This document shows positions 52,682-62,970 of a stretch of 64,000 nt of DNA, piece after piece. The position numbers and the translations under genes are program-made. Numbering within the stretch: the first letter of the stretch is position 1; each line of letters begins with the position of its first letter. Source of the stretch: Apostichopus japonicus (taxonomy: Eukaryota; Echinodermata; Holothuroidea; Aspidochirotida; Stichopodidae). Where the stretch lies: positions 21,104,577-21,168,576 of the forward strand of contig NC_092582.1 in the NCBI RefSeq assembly GCF_037975245.1, given 5' to 3'. Below the pieces are notes generated by a model, which searched no databases, was not told where the DNA came from, and saw only the letters and a program-made list of their open reading frames with translations.

Positions 52682-52698
52682 ATATATATATATATATG

Positions 52699-52729
<31 letters not shown>

Positions 52730-52731
52730 AT
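52682..52731. repeat. TA/TATATG microsatellite
   Basis: Alternating ta with three tatatg interruptions, between the palindrome and the first tRNA-like unit. Confidence 0.95.
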
Positions 52732-52933
52732 AGTCTGTTCAAAGTATCTCTTTCGAGATCCGGCTTTAGGAATCACAAATGATTTTCGAGTTGGTTAGCA
52801 TCATGTTTGATCTCTAGAGTAAGGCAAAATATGTCACCAAAAACAGAACTAGTATTGTTCGATACAGGTGACGGACGCCTGCAGTGGAATTGCGATCTTC
52901 CTTACCGGTTTCGAACCTCTGGACATACAATCA

Positions 52934-53005
52934 GCGTCCATAGCCTAGTGGTTGGGGTGTCCGCGTACAGAGCGGGAGGCCCGTGGTTCGAATCCCGGTG
53001 GAGGC
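52934..53005 (+). tRNA. tRNA-like gene (anticodon ACA, Cys-type), copy 1
   Basis: 72 nt that fold as a cloverleaf. The acceptor stem gcgtcca/tggaggc pairs at six of seven positions (one G-G). The D arm is gcct/gggt. The anticodon stem tccgc/gcggg has a seven-base loop with T33 and anticodon ACA (52967-52969). The T arm pairs ccg-t-gg with cccgg around ttcgaat, with one bulged T. Box A tagcctagtgg (52941-52951) and box B ggttcgaatcc (52985-52995) match consensus. A T6 terminator follows at 53012-53017. The bulge, the mismatch and the unusual ACA anticodon (Cys is normally GCA) argue for a tRNA-derived SINE head or pseudo-tRNA rather than a working tRNA. Confidence 0.5.
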
Positions 53006-53011
53006 TGAAAG

Positions 53012-53017
53012 TTTTTT
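53012..53017 (+). terminator. Pol III terminator of the tRNA-like unit
   Basis: tttttt seven bases after the tRNA-like 3' end. The same run occurs in every unit at 373-bp spacing. It would end a Pol III transcript of about 80 nt, so the transcript would not include the rest of the unit. Confidence 0.5.
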
Positions 53018-53306
53018 CACTGTTCTTGATTTTCCAACTCATTACGATTTTCATTTATATATATTCATTTGCCTTTGTCGTTTACCTCCATTGCGTTGAC
53101 ATAAAGTCTGTTCAAAGTATCTCTTTCGAGATCCGGCTTTAGGAATCACAAATGATTTTCGAGTTGGTTAGCATCATGTTTGATCTCTAGAGTAAGGCAA
53201 AATATGTCACCAAAAACAGAACTAGTATTGTTCGATACAGGTGACGGACGCCTGCAGTGGAATTGCGATCTTCCTTACCGGTTTCGAACCTCTGGACATA
53301 CAATCA

Positions 53307-53378
53307 GCGTCCATAGCCTAGTGGTTGGGGTGTCCGCGTACAGAGCGGGAGGCCCGTGGTTCGAATCCCGGTGGAGGC
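53307..53378 (+). tRNA. tRNA-like gene, copy 2
   Basis: Same sequence as copy 1, one 373-bp unit downstream; T6 terminator at 53385-53390. Confidence 0.48.
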
Positions 53379-53679
53379 TGAAAGTTTTTTCACTGTTCTT
53401 GATTTTCCAACTCATTACGATTTTCATTTATATATATTCATTTGCCTTTGTCGTTTACCTCCATTGCGTTGACATAAAGTCTGTTCAAAGTATCTCTTTC
53501 GAGATCCGGCTTTAGGAATCACAAATGATTTTCGAGTTGGTTAGCATCATGTTTGATCTCTAGAGTAAGGCAAAATATGTCACCAAAAACAGAACTAGTA
53601 TTGTTCGATACAGGTGACGGACGCCTGCAGTGGAATTGCGATCTTCCTTACCGGTTTCGAACCTCTGGACATACAATCA

Positions 53680-53751
53680 GCGTCCATAGCCTAGTGGTTG
53701 GGGTGTCCGCGTACAGAGCGGGAGGCCCGTGGTTCGAATCCCGGTGGAGGC
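53680..53751 (+). tRNA. tRNA-like gene, copy 3
   Basis: Third unit; A and B boxes unchanged. Confidence 0.48.
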
Positions 53752-54052
53752 TGAAAGTTTTTTCACTGTTCTTGATTTTCCAACTCATTACGATTTTCAT
53801 TTATATATATTCATTTGCCTTTGTCGTTTACCTCCATTGCGTTGACATAAAGTCTGTTCAAAGTATCTCTTTCGAGATCCGGCTTTAGGAATCACAAATG
53901 ATTTTCGAGTTGGTTAGCATCATGTTTGATCTCTAGAGTAAGGCAAAATATGTCACCAAAAACAGAACTAGTATTGTTCGATACAGGTGACGGACGCCTG
54001 CAGTGGAATTGCGATCTTCCTTACCGGTTTCGAACCTCTGGACATACAATCA

Positions 54053-54124
54053 GCGTCCATAGCCTAGTGGTTGGGGTGTCCGCGTACAGAGCGGGAGGCC
54101 CGTGGTTCGAATCCCGGTGGAGGC
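54053..54124 (+). tRNA. tRNA-like gene, copy 4
   Basis: Fourth unit; A and B boxes unchanged. Confidence 0.48.
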
Positions 54125-54425
54125 TGAAAGTTTTTTCACTGTTCTTGATTTTCCAACTCATTACGATTTTCATTTATATATATTCATTTGCCTTTGTCGT
54201 TTACCTCCATTGCGTTGACATAAAGTCTGTTCAAAGTATCTCTTTCGAGATCCGGCTTTAGGAATCACAAATGATTTTCGAGTTGGTTAGCATCATGTTT
54301 GATCTCTAGAGTAAGGCAAAATATGTCACCAAAAACAGAACTAGTATTGTTCGATACAGGTGACGGACGCCTGCAGTGGAATTGCGATCTTCCTTACCGG
54401 TTTCGAACCTCTGGACATACAATCA

Positions 54426-54497
54426 GCGTCCATAGCCTAGTGGTTGGGGTGTCCGCGTACAGAGCGGGAGGCCCGTGGTTCGAATCCCGGTGGAGGC
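54426..54497 (+). tRNA. tRNA-like gene, copy 5
   Basis: Fifth unit; A and B boxes unchanged. Confidence 0.48.
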
Positions 54498-54798
54498 TGA
54501 AAGTTTTTTCACTGTTCTTGATTTTCCAACTCATTACGATTTTCATTTATATATATTCATTTGCCTTTGTCGTTTACCTCCATTGCGTTGACATAAAGTC
54601 TGTTCAAAGTATCTCTTTCGAGATCCGGCTTTAGGAATCACAAATGATTTTCGAGTTGGTTAGCATCATGTTTGATCTCTAGAGTAAGGCAAAATATGTC
54701 ACCAAAAACAGAACTAGTATTGTTCGATACAGGTGACGGACGCCTGCAGTGGAATTGCGATCTTCCTTACCGGTTTCGAACCTCTGGACATACAATCA

Positions 54799-54870
54799 GC
54801 GTCCATAGCCTAGTGGTTGGGGTGTCCGCGTACAGAGCGGGAGGCCCGTGGTTCGAATCCCGGTGGAGGC
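54799..54870 (+). tRNA. tRNA-like gene, copy 6
   Basis: Sixth unit; A and B boxes unchanged. Confidence 0.48.
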
Positions 54871-55171
54871 TGAAAGTTTTTTCACTGTTCTTGATTTTCC
54901 AACTCATTACGATTTTCATTTATATATATTCATTTGCCTTTGTCGTTTACCTCCATTGCGTTGACATAAAGTCTGTTCAAAGTATCTCTTTCGAGATCCG
55001 GCTTTAGGAATCACAAATGATTTTCGAGTTGGTTAGCATCATGTTTGATCTCTAGAGTAAGGCAAAATATGTCACCAAAAACAGAACTAGTATTGTTCGA
55101 TACAGGTGACGGACGCCTGCAGTGGAATTGCGATCTTCCTTACCGGTTTCGAACCTCTGGACATACAATCA

Positions 55172-55243
55172 GCGTCCATAGCCTAGTGGTTGGGGTGTCC
55201 GCGTACAGAGCGGGAGGCCCGTGGTTCGAATCCCGGTGGAGGC
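55172..55243 (+). tRNA. tRNA-like gene, copy 7
   Basis: Seventh unit; A and B boxes unchanged. Confidence 0.48.
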
Positions 55244-55544
55244 TGAAAGTTTTTTCACTGTTCTTGATTTTCCAACTCATTACGATTTTCATTTATATAT
55301 ATTCATTTGCCTTTGTCGTTTACCTCCATTGCGTTGACATAAAGTCTGTTCAAAGTATCTCTTTCGAGATCCGGCTTTAGGAATCACAAATGATTTTCGA
55401 GTTGGTTAGCATCATGTTTGATCTCTAGAGTAAGGCAAAATATGTCACCAAAAACAGAACTAGTATTGTTCGATACAGGTGACGGACGCCTGCAGTGGAA
55501 TTGCGATCTTCCTTACCGGTTTCGAACCTCTGGACATACAATCA

Positions 55545-55616
55545 GCGTCCATAGCCTAGTGGTTGGGGTGTCCGCGTACAGAGCGGGAGGCCCGTGGTTC
55601 GAATCCCGGTGGAGGC
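55545..55616 (+). tRNA. tRNA-like gene, copy 8
   Basis: Eighth unit; A and B boxes unchanged. Confidence 0.48.
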
Positions 55617-55917
55617 TGAAAGTTTTTTCACTGTTCTTGATTTTCCAACTCATTACGATTTTCATTTATATATATTCATTTGCCTTTGTCGTTTACCTCC
55701 ATTGCGTTGACATAAAGTCTGTTCAAAGTATCTCTTTCGAGATCCGGCTTTAGGAATCACAAATGATTTTCGAGTTGGTTAGCATCATGTTTGATCTCTA
55801 GAGTAAGGCAAAATATGTCACCAAAAACAGAACTAGTATTGTTCGATACAGGTGACGGACGCCTGCAGTGGAATTGCGATCTTCCTTACCGGTTTCGAAC
55901 CTCTGGACATACAATCA

Positions 55918-55989
55918 GCGTCCATAGCCTAGTGGTTGGGGTGTCCGCGTACAGAGCGGGAGGCCCGTGGTTCGAATCCCGGTGGAGGC
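55918..55989 (+). tRNA. tRNA-like gene, copy 9
   Basis: Ninth unit; A and B boxes unchanged. Confidence 0.48.
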
Positions 55990-56290
55990 TGAAAGTTTTT
56001 TCACTGTTCTTGATTTTCCAACTCATTACGATTTTCATTTATATATATTCATTTGCCTTTGTCGTTTACCTCCATTGCGTTGACATAAAGTCTGTTCAAA
56101 GTATCTCTTTCGAGATCCGGCTTTAGGAATCACAAATGATTTTCGAGTTGGTTAGCATCATGTTTGATCTCTAGAGTAAGGCAAAATATGTCACCAAAAA
56201 CAGAACTAGTATTGTTCGATACAGGTGACGGACGCCTGCAGTGGAATTGCGATCTTCCTTACCGGTTTCGAACCTCTGGACATACAATCA

Positions 56291-56362
56291 GCGTCCATAG
56301 CCTAGTGGTTGGGGTGTCCGCGTACAGAGCGGGAGGCCCGTGGTTCGAATCCCGGTGGAGGC
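56291..56362 (+). tRNA. tRNA-like gene, copy 10
   Basis: Last unit; after gacataaagt the sequence switches to (TA)n instead of starting an eleventh unit. Confidence 0.48.
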
Positions 56363-56462
56363 TGAAAGTTTTTTCACTGTTCTTGATTTTCCAACTCATT
56401 ACGATTTTCATTTATATATATTCATTTGCCTTTGTCGTTTACCTCCATTGCGTTGACATAAA

Positions 56463-56463
<1 letters not shown>

Positions 56464-56559
<96 letters not shown>

Positions 56560-56577
56560 TATATATATATATATAAA
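56464..56577. repeat. TA microsatellite
   Basis: Long alternating ta with a few substitutions, directly after the tenth unit and mirroring the TA tract before the first one. It is followed by gcccgaat motifs (about 56590 and 56653) that also occur in the palindrome arms. Confidence 0.95.
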
Positions 56578-56762
56578 TATGCAGTAGCTTGCCCGAATCT
56601 TTTTCAAATTTTTGCCCGACAATTCCATGATTTTCCTTATTTAGCATCATGATGCCCGAATATTTCCGTGTAACACCACCGTAAGCGCAGTTCATCTGGG
56701 CTACCACGCCTTTTGCACGATCAATTTTTTTTTCTTCTAACTAGTCAAGTGTATACCTGGAC

Positions 56763-57420
56763 CAAGGGCGGCGGAACCGGGGGAAAAAGGGGGCACGTGC
56801 CCCTCCCCCACTTTTCCTCAGGTTAGAAATGTGCCTTTTTTCTACATAAAAATTGAGGTGCCTCAAGTTAGCAAGAGGCCAGGGAACCAGAATGAACACT
56901 CAGGAAGGGCCATTTCCGGCCATCTGAGGGGTTTGTAAAACCAAAAATTTTCTTAAAGTACGCTGCGCGCCAACCGATGGTGGCGCTCCGCTCAGATAGC
57001 CGTGCATACAACTTTGCAAATCCTGGCTAAGCCCGTGACTTTTAACGAATTCCTGTGAGTCAAACTCAAAGCATTTTCGAATGGAAAAAATTTGTTAAGA
57101 TATTAACAAGAAAAAAACTCTAATTCGGAAGATTCCTACGTTAGCAACTAGCATGATTTCACCTCATTTTGTCTCAAAAGAAAACTTGTTCCTTGTTTCC
57201 CAATTTGCGCATTGGATATTGCAGTGCTAGTATGCATATTTTCCTTGAGGGGGGGGGGGGGCGTTGATGGAGTGATGTGTATACACAAATAAGATAATAC
57301 AATAACAGTTATAAAGGGTACTGAATATAACGCTGCATCATTCCAATCGAATTTCTGCAAAGTGCCCTTTGATGTCGGTGCCCCCCCCCCCCCAGATTAA
57401 AAGTGCTTCCGCCGCCCTTG
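56763..57420. mobile_element. Complete 658-bp hAT-type MITE
   Basis: Perfect 14-bp inverted ends caagggcggcggaa (56763-56776) and ttccgccgcccttg (57407-57420). Flanks are acctggac (56755-56762) and acctggat (57421-57428), an 8-bp duplication with one mismatch. The interior has the gcacgtgcccc motif, G/C runs and one copy of a GC-rich module at about 56907-56999. No transposase is encoded, so mobilisation would depend on an element elsewhere. Confidence 0.88.
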
Positions 57421-57834
57421 ACCTGGATATCCCAGACATGAATGTATAAAAGAAACATTTTCTTTTTCATGGATGGTGGGGGGGGGGGGGGGAGTGTCTA
57501 CAAGCCTAGAAGTACAGGTTTATCATATTCTTTGTTATATTTTATACTTTTTTGTGAGACAAATTGCGGTCTCACCCGACACAGCAACATTATCCCGCCT
57601 ACGTGTCGTTGAACAATGTTTTTTTTCTGGAGGTAGCTGACTACTGTGTTAAAATAATAAATAAGGTAACTAAATATAGCAGCTTAAAAAATATACTGTC
57701 CCATTTTCCCCCTTTAAAGTGATGTTACCATTTTTTCTTCTTCTAATTTACCAAATTTTTGGGGAACTGTAAATTTCTAAAACGTGAGATTATAAAATAA
57801 AGAATGTTTAGATGCAACTTGCAAGGCCTCAGAA
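57421..57834. other. No recognisable gene
   Basis: About 400 bp holding a G-run (57477-57492) and AT-rich sequence. I see no ORF or RNA signature. Confidence 0.5.
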
Positions 57835-57924
57835 GTGCCGTTTCCGGCAATCTGAGAGGCATTGTGTGCCAAAAATTTTCTTGTTCGCTACGCGCCAACC
57901 GATGGTGGCGCTCCGCTTAGATAG
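57835..57924. repeat. Shared GC-rich transposon module, copy 2
   Basis: A block of about 90 bp containing tttccggcaatctgag, aattttc and cgcgccaaccgatggtgg then cgctccgctta. The same module occurs inside the MITE at 56907-56999 and at 58121-58210, in otherwise different sequence. It is likely a part shared by several non-autonomous DNA elements. Confidence 0.75.
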
Positions 57925-58120
57925 TGTCACGGGAACTTTCGGGCACAAAAAGTTCTGGCCCCCCAAACTGAAATGGTCCCGTACGCCTTTGATGTCAACT
58001 TCACTCAAGTTAAAAGTCTGGCTGAGTTGGCAAGGCCAGTCAGCATGAAAGAGAAAATTTTTTTTTTTGCATTTCTGTCACCAAAGTTGCACATCTTTTT
58101 GGTTGCTATTTTGCCTCACA

Positions 58121-58281
58121 GGTGCCATCTCCTGCGATCTGGGGGGTGCTGAAATCTCAAATTTTCTCTGTACGCTCCGCGCCAACCAAGGTGGCGCTCC
58201 GCTCAGATAGTAACCCGGCCCCCCACAAGAAAGAACAGCCCCCCATGGCCCCCCCACTCAAAAAATCCTAGCTACGCCCTG
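58121..58281. repeat. Shared GC-rich module, copy 3, with a transposon right end
   Basis: The module is atctcctgcgatctgggg, then tacgctccgcgccaacc and ggtggcgctccgctcagatag. It is followed by C-runs and the terminal sequence tagctacgccctg at 58269-58281, which mirrors the end starting at 51883. Confidence 0.7.
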
Positions 58282-58727
58282 GTAGAAATTCCAGTAGAAC
58301 CCAGTTAAAAAATCAACTAGGTTCTACTAGGGCCTACTATGTTTAACTGGTTTTTAACTGTGTTTAACTGGGTTCCAACTGGGCTATGCTGTACATGAGC
58401 TAGGTTCAGCTGGGTTTACACAATGTTCAACTGGGTTTGTTCAGGCCAAACTGAATTTGAACTATGTTTGAACTGATCCAGTTGGGCTTCAACTAGGTTT
58501 CACTGGTTTTTGCACTAGCCCAACTGGGTTTGAACTATGTTGACTGGTGAACTTGCCCTGTTGGGGTTGAACTAGGTTTCATTGGTTTTGCACTGGCCCA
58601 ACTGGGTTTGGACTGTTGGCTGGTGAACTGACCCAGCTGGGATTGAACTAGGTTTCACTGGTTTGCACAAGCCCAACTGGGTTTGAACTATGTTAAATGG
58701 TGAACTTGCTCTGTTGGGGTTGAATAA
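58282..58727. repeat. Degenerate tandem repeats, left subterminal array
   Basis: Loose direct repeats of aactgggtttgaactatgtt and related phrases (ctggtgaact, ggttgaactaggtttcac). The complementary form is found at 62640-62960 in inverted orientation, so the two arrays could be the subterminal regions of one DNA transposon. Confidence 0.7.
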
Positions 58728-58893
58728 GGGGTTAATCAACGGTCTAGCGTGCGTTACTCACAGGATTAATGCACGATCGGGGGATAATGCAAGCGATGCA
58801 CGAGGGCGGAGCCCGAGTGCATCCAGCGATAGCATTAACACCCGGAGTGCATTAATCATGTGAGTAACGCACGCTAGACCGTTGATTAACCCC
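58728..58893. repeat. 166-bp imperfect hairpin
   Basis: ggggttaatcaacggtctag and gcgtgcgttactcaca on the left are matched by tgtgagtaacgcacgc and tagaccgttgattaacccc on the right. Pairing continues with mismatches to the centre (gggcggagccc). The phrase gtgcgttactcacaggatta recurs once at about 59932-59946. Such a structure could form a cruciform or a long stem RNA. Confidence 0.88.
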
Positions 58894-59688
58894 GTTCATT
58901 CATACACTACCATTTGTGTGGGGGAAAAATCATAAAACAAAACATTTTTGGTTACATATAACCGAAGATTTATTAAAGTGATGCCCCGTAAGTCGAATTA
59001 ACGATTAACAACCAGCATAACAATAATGTACATGTGCAATTATAAAGTAATACTGAACGATAGTGAATAATTATAAAGGAAACGTCTTTGAAAGGCTGTC
59101 ATTCATAAAAGATGAACCATAATAACATTTTAACTAATGTTTGGCAATATTGCGGCCATAAAACTATTTTTGAAAGGTCTCAATAACAAGGAACTACAAA
59201 CAATTACTAGTTGGCTTCATCATATCAATACCCTACAGCTTCTGGTTCCCATAGCAACCATTCTAGGGACAAACATGTACGTATGGTATACAGTCATACG
59301 ATAACATAGTAGGCCTTGTATTGAACACGTACACTCACTTGAACGTACACACTACACAGTGCTTGGCACTGCGGTCGTTTAACTTTAAATTTATAACACT
59401 ATGAGCAACATAACGGCCTTGCGAACATTTAATTACGGACAGATACTGGATATATTTAAAGTCAAAGCATCCACAACTGTTTGGTGTTTTAATACGGATA
59501 TAACTATGAATTTTGGAAGTAAACATTCACAGGACTTTGGAAAGAACATTTGGAAAACAGTTTGGACATGTTAGACGTTTCAGCCCTAACAGCAGCAGTA
59601 ACGTTAATGTCATTGTTGGAGGCAACAGCTGTGCAGCCTACACTATGGCCTAGACTCGAGTGCGGATCCATGTTTTCGCGTCCTTTAC

Positions 59689-59841
59689 CATTGATGGCAT
59701 CTTGCAAGACTTTTGAACAAGATCGTTTCTGTGAATTAAGTCTTTCTCAACCAGGTTTGCAAATCTTCCATTGTTTTCCTGAGTGTCTACCTCGTCTAAA
59801 GTGCGCAAATCGAAGTTCAAATCAAACGTTATATTAGCCAT
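59689..59841 (-). CDS. Possible first coding exon of a transposon-related gene
   Basis: On the minus strand an ATG at 59841 opens 51 codons, beginning MANITFDLNFDLRTLDEV and continuing with FANLVEKDL. It reaches a plausible splice donor, ATG|GTAAAG (GT at 59688-59687); without splicing the frame stops at 59650. The acidic start and the F-x-x-L-x-x-x-D-L pattern remind me of N termini of invertebrate Crypton-like tyrosine recombinase proteins. That is an impression from memory, not an alignment. No further exons or recombinase motif were found. Confidence 0.2.
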
Positions 59842-60011
59842 TTTGTGTTTTTGATGTATTTCGATAGCTCATCAAAGCAGACGACAAAACATGGTAACAA
59901 TTGTATTCATCCGCCGGTAATTTTACCGTGCGTTACTCACAGGATTAACCACGGTCAGCTGACCTGAATGGACCAATAGGATTTAGGAATCTTTACTAAG
60001 TATGAATGAAC
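59842..60011 (-). promoter_or_regulatory. Possible promoter and 5' UTR for the minus-strand exon
   Basis: Read on the minus strand, this stretch contains cctattggtcc (a CCAAT-type element, about 59970-59980), then cagctgacc and gtgagtaacgcacgg, before the ATG at 59841. It coincides with one end of the proposed small element. Confidence 0.2.
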
Positions 60012-61974
60012 TAGGTTTCACACTGGCCCAACTGGGTCTGGACTATGTTGACTGCTTTTATTTTTGGCGTAATAATCAAATGTAAGTTCGTAAGCAGTAA
60101 CCGTATCGTAATATATTGAAAATGCTAAACTAGCCAACTTATGAGGGGTGTAAAATAAATCTTTGTCATATTTATCACAGTTATGATTAAACGATTAAAC
60201 TTTTGTACCGCAATGATTAAAGATATGAAATATTTACTATATAATAAATTTGAAAAAGTTATGTTATACTTTGTTCGGCGATTTGAACAATTGGTAGGCA
60301 AAATGCCTTCCTCACTAGGCCTAGTGCTAAATAGTATGATCCGACTAAATTTGAACTTTGACATTTGTCTTGCGTTGGGCTAAATTTATAAATTCCGAAT
60401 CCGCAAACCACAAACGCCAACAGAAGCTTCGCAGAATTGCATTTGTAACCGATTTTGCCAACAATTTCAAATAATTACCGCGGCTAAGTTCCCTCCTTTG
60501 TGATCTTGCAGTATCTTTATATTATTGTTACATACTTGTAACGTTATAATTGATTATAAACGTGCTCTTTATCATAAATATTTGAATTGAACAGAAACTT
60601 TGTATATAGGCTAGTGGCCTAGGACTATAGTATAGGCTAGGCCTAACAAACCGGTTCCCTACTAGGTATAGGATGGTGACTTCGAAGTTCGCCCACTTAA
60701 GACTTAAAACACCCCAAAACTAAATCTTCTGGTATAAATCACCAGAAAATATACTTCATATGGTGGGAGAATTGTGTTTTAGTACGATACACGGCCAAAC
60801 TTTCTTTCCTGCAAACTGTTTTCACGTTGTTTTCCAAGAAAATTCTTCGTGATTGTGGAACTGGTATTTCTTGCTAGAGTATTGCGAATTTCGGCCACGC
60901 AACCTACAGTGTGGCGCTGGTAAAAATTGGTGGCGCTGTTGCTTTTTCAGTAATTATAACAGACTTCATAGATCTTTCGGCATTTTATTGACAAATATGT
61001 AAGTAATTTCTTGCACACGGGTCATTTTGGAGAGAAAATAACTGTAGCTTCGTAATTTTTCGTGAAATTGGCTGTTGCTATAGTTTTTCATGGTGAAATC
61101 GTGTGTTTCTTAAGGGTGGCCGATTTTCGCAGTATGGCGAACTTCGCAATACTGACTATACTACATGGTACATTTACTAACGTTAGACATATTCTAACGT
61201 TTTAGTTGACTAGCTTATACTTTATAGGGGCCTAACCTACAGTAGTTATACTCAAGTTAACACTATATTTAGCCGCATGATTTTAGGAAAGCTATTGTCA
61301 ACTAGCGAACATAATGGCAACTTCTTAAGGTGTCACAAACAAAAGAAGCTCACAGATATTTCAAAATTAACGCAATTGCCTTGATTGTTGTTTCAAACAT
61401 GAAGTGTCCTATATTGGCATAATAACATACTTTGGAAAAGTCATTAGTGAAGTATACAGCATACACGTATATGCTACAAATGTGAGGATGCCCTACACTG
61501 AACATTATGAACAAATGATAAAAATATCAATCTAATTTTAAGTGAGGCTTCATTAGTGCAGTGTAAGATGGTCAGCTCTTACATAAAGTTTTGTTTGGTA
61601 CCATAGTTTTACTTGTTTATTAGTGCAGTGTTCACTGTACAGAGGGTTATACATTTGTTCAGTATATTTGTATGTTGTCGTGTGTCAGCAGAGGGGTTGA
61701 TTAACAATTTTCTTTCTTCTGGGTTGCTAGGCAACTATCTTGTTCTTCCTCGAAATAAGCCCTCACAGGAAATGGGGTCTGTGTGTATATATTTTAGGAA
61801 CAAAGGAGTTTTGTGAGGGTATAGGTAGTTAGGCAGTTGGCTATGAGTATCTGAGCAAGGCAGTTGTAAAAGAAGAGAAAGATAGTTTAATGGCTGGATA
61901 GTTTGTTTTAAACCTTAATTTACATAGTTCAAGTTACTGTAGACCTTATTATTTTATGGAATTTGTGATACTCA
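60012..61974. other. No recognisable gene
   Basis: About 2 kb of AT-rich sequence. After a short remnant of the aactgggtc repeat (60012-60050) I see no domain-bearing ORF, RNA gene, inverted end or tandem repeat. Short open frames (for example 60183-60383 and 61613-61816) have no recognisable features. Confidence 0.55.
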
Positions 61975-62165
61975 AATGATAGTCTGGGACACTATTTATT
62001 TTAAAGGATACTTTTTACTATAAAGGATATTATTTTACATAAAGGATATTCTGGGACACCATCACTTATAAAGGACATTATATTACTATGTACAAAGGAT
62101 ATTGACATTATTTTACTGAAAGGATACCCTGGACAATATTTCATATAAATTAAAGGATACTACTG
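61975..62165. repeat. Degenerate tandem repeat of an aaaggatatt phrase
   Basis: About seven loosely spaced copies of taaaggata or aaaggaca, together with ctgggacac and tattttac phrases. Spacing is irregular at roughly 20-35 bp, so this is a diverged tandem repeat. Confidence 0.6.
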
Positions 62166-62639
62166 TATTTTGTTGGGATTGGACATACCATTTATTGGGG
62201 ATCAACTATACTGATGTTGTAGATCTGATGTCGTGGAAGATCTGAGGTCGTAGAATACTTGATATCACCAGCAGGCCAAATCACCAGAACATACTTTTAA
62301 ATTAAGTGTATTTCTTTATATTTTGGGTGCGCACCTCACCACTGTAAGTTATTTCATTTAATTCTTTGACTGATCCAAGATCAACTGTACTTTGTTTCTT
62401 TTTCATAATTATAATTTCTTTTGATCCAATCCAGTTGAGTTCTCCATTTTTTTATGTGTCTTGCTCTGTATTTGGTCATCACACCAAACCCAGAGTTCTC
62501 TGATCAAGAACAAACATTTATTTTCAGTGGCTAACACCCTAACACATACAGTATAGATCTACTGTAAAAATAATGAAAACTTCTTATAGTGTGGTGTTAT
62601 ATTGTGCAGATAACACCAGTTGAGAATCCCAGTTTAAAC
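62166..62639. other. No recognisable gene
   Basis: About 470 bp of AT-rich sequence without a recognisable feature. Confidence 0.5.
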
Positions 62640-62960
62640 TATTTAAAAATAAAAGCAGTAAAACATAGTTCACCCAGTTTAACCCAGCAAACATAGTTGA
62701 CCCAGTAAAATATAGTTGAACCAGTTGGACCCAGTAAAACATAGTTGACCCAGTAAAACATAGTTGAACCAGTTGGACCCAGTAAAACATAGTTGAACCA
62801 GTTGGACCCAGTAAAACATAGTTGAACCAGTTGGACCCAGTAAAACATAGTTGAACCAGTTGGACCCAGTTCACCCATTTCAACCTAGTTCAAATTTGGG
62901 CCAATTTCCGTATAGAAAATTCCAGTTGAACCCAGTTCAAAATTTCAACTGGAATTTGCG
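62640..62960. repeat. 29-bp tandem repeats, right subterminal array
   Basis: About ten full or partial copies of a 29-bp unit, acccagtaaaacatagtt then gaaccagttgg. The array is the reverse complement of the phrases at 58282-58727 and lies just inside the tacgccactg end at 62970. Confidence 0.85.
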
Positions 62961-62970
62961 TACGCCACTG

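Larger units (their letters stand above)
52732..56461 (+). repeat. Ten-copy tandem array of a 373-bp unit with a tRNA-like gene
   Basis: Ten head-to-tail units of exactly 373 bp, each starting agtctgttcaaagtatctc and ending cattgcgttgacataa. Their reading frames are identical and I saw no base difference between copies. Both outer edges abut TA microsatellite. Each unit contains intact Pol III A and B boxes and a T6 terminator. A 111-codon open frame spans each unit, but it runs through the tRNA-like gene and has no domain, so I do not treat it as coding. Perfect identity implies very recent amplification or, less likely, an assembly artefact. Confidence 0.95.
58894..60011 (-). mobile_element. 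Possible small element bounded by a 12-bp inverted repeat
   Basis: gttcattcatac at 58894-58905 is mirrored by gtatgaatgaac at 60000-60011. The left side abuts the hairpin. Outside these, the aactggg-type repeat array (ggggttgaa, then tgaactaggtttcac) appears interrupted, which suggests hairpin and interval entered together as one insertion (about 58724-60011). A 4-bp tgaa may be the duplication. The class is unknown. Confidence 0.4.
51883..62970. mobile_element. Inner hAT-like element or composite
   Basis: A second cagtggcgta end starts at 51883 (cagtggcgtagctacggg). Two right ends could pair with it: 62961-62970 (tacgccactg), sharing ten bases, or 58269-58281 (tagctacgccctg), sharing thirteen bases with a 1-bp gap. 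Neither pair has a clear target duplication. The 62970 end abuts a C-run that could hide slippage. Two related elements may have been fused by recombination. No transposase ORF is seen. Confidence 0.45.

Noticed and set aside
52807-56652. Ten identical 111-codon ORFs, the last extended to 162 codons through the TA tract
   Set aside because: Each runs through the tRNA-like gene and terminator in the same unit and shows no domain; identity only reflects unit identity.
51883-58281. A single well-defined hAT element between these ends
   Set aside because: The ends pair well, but flanking bases (gtgccccc and gtagaaat) do not match, so a clean insertion cannot be claimed.
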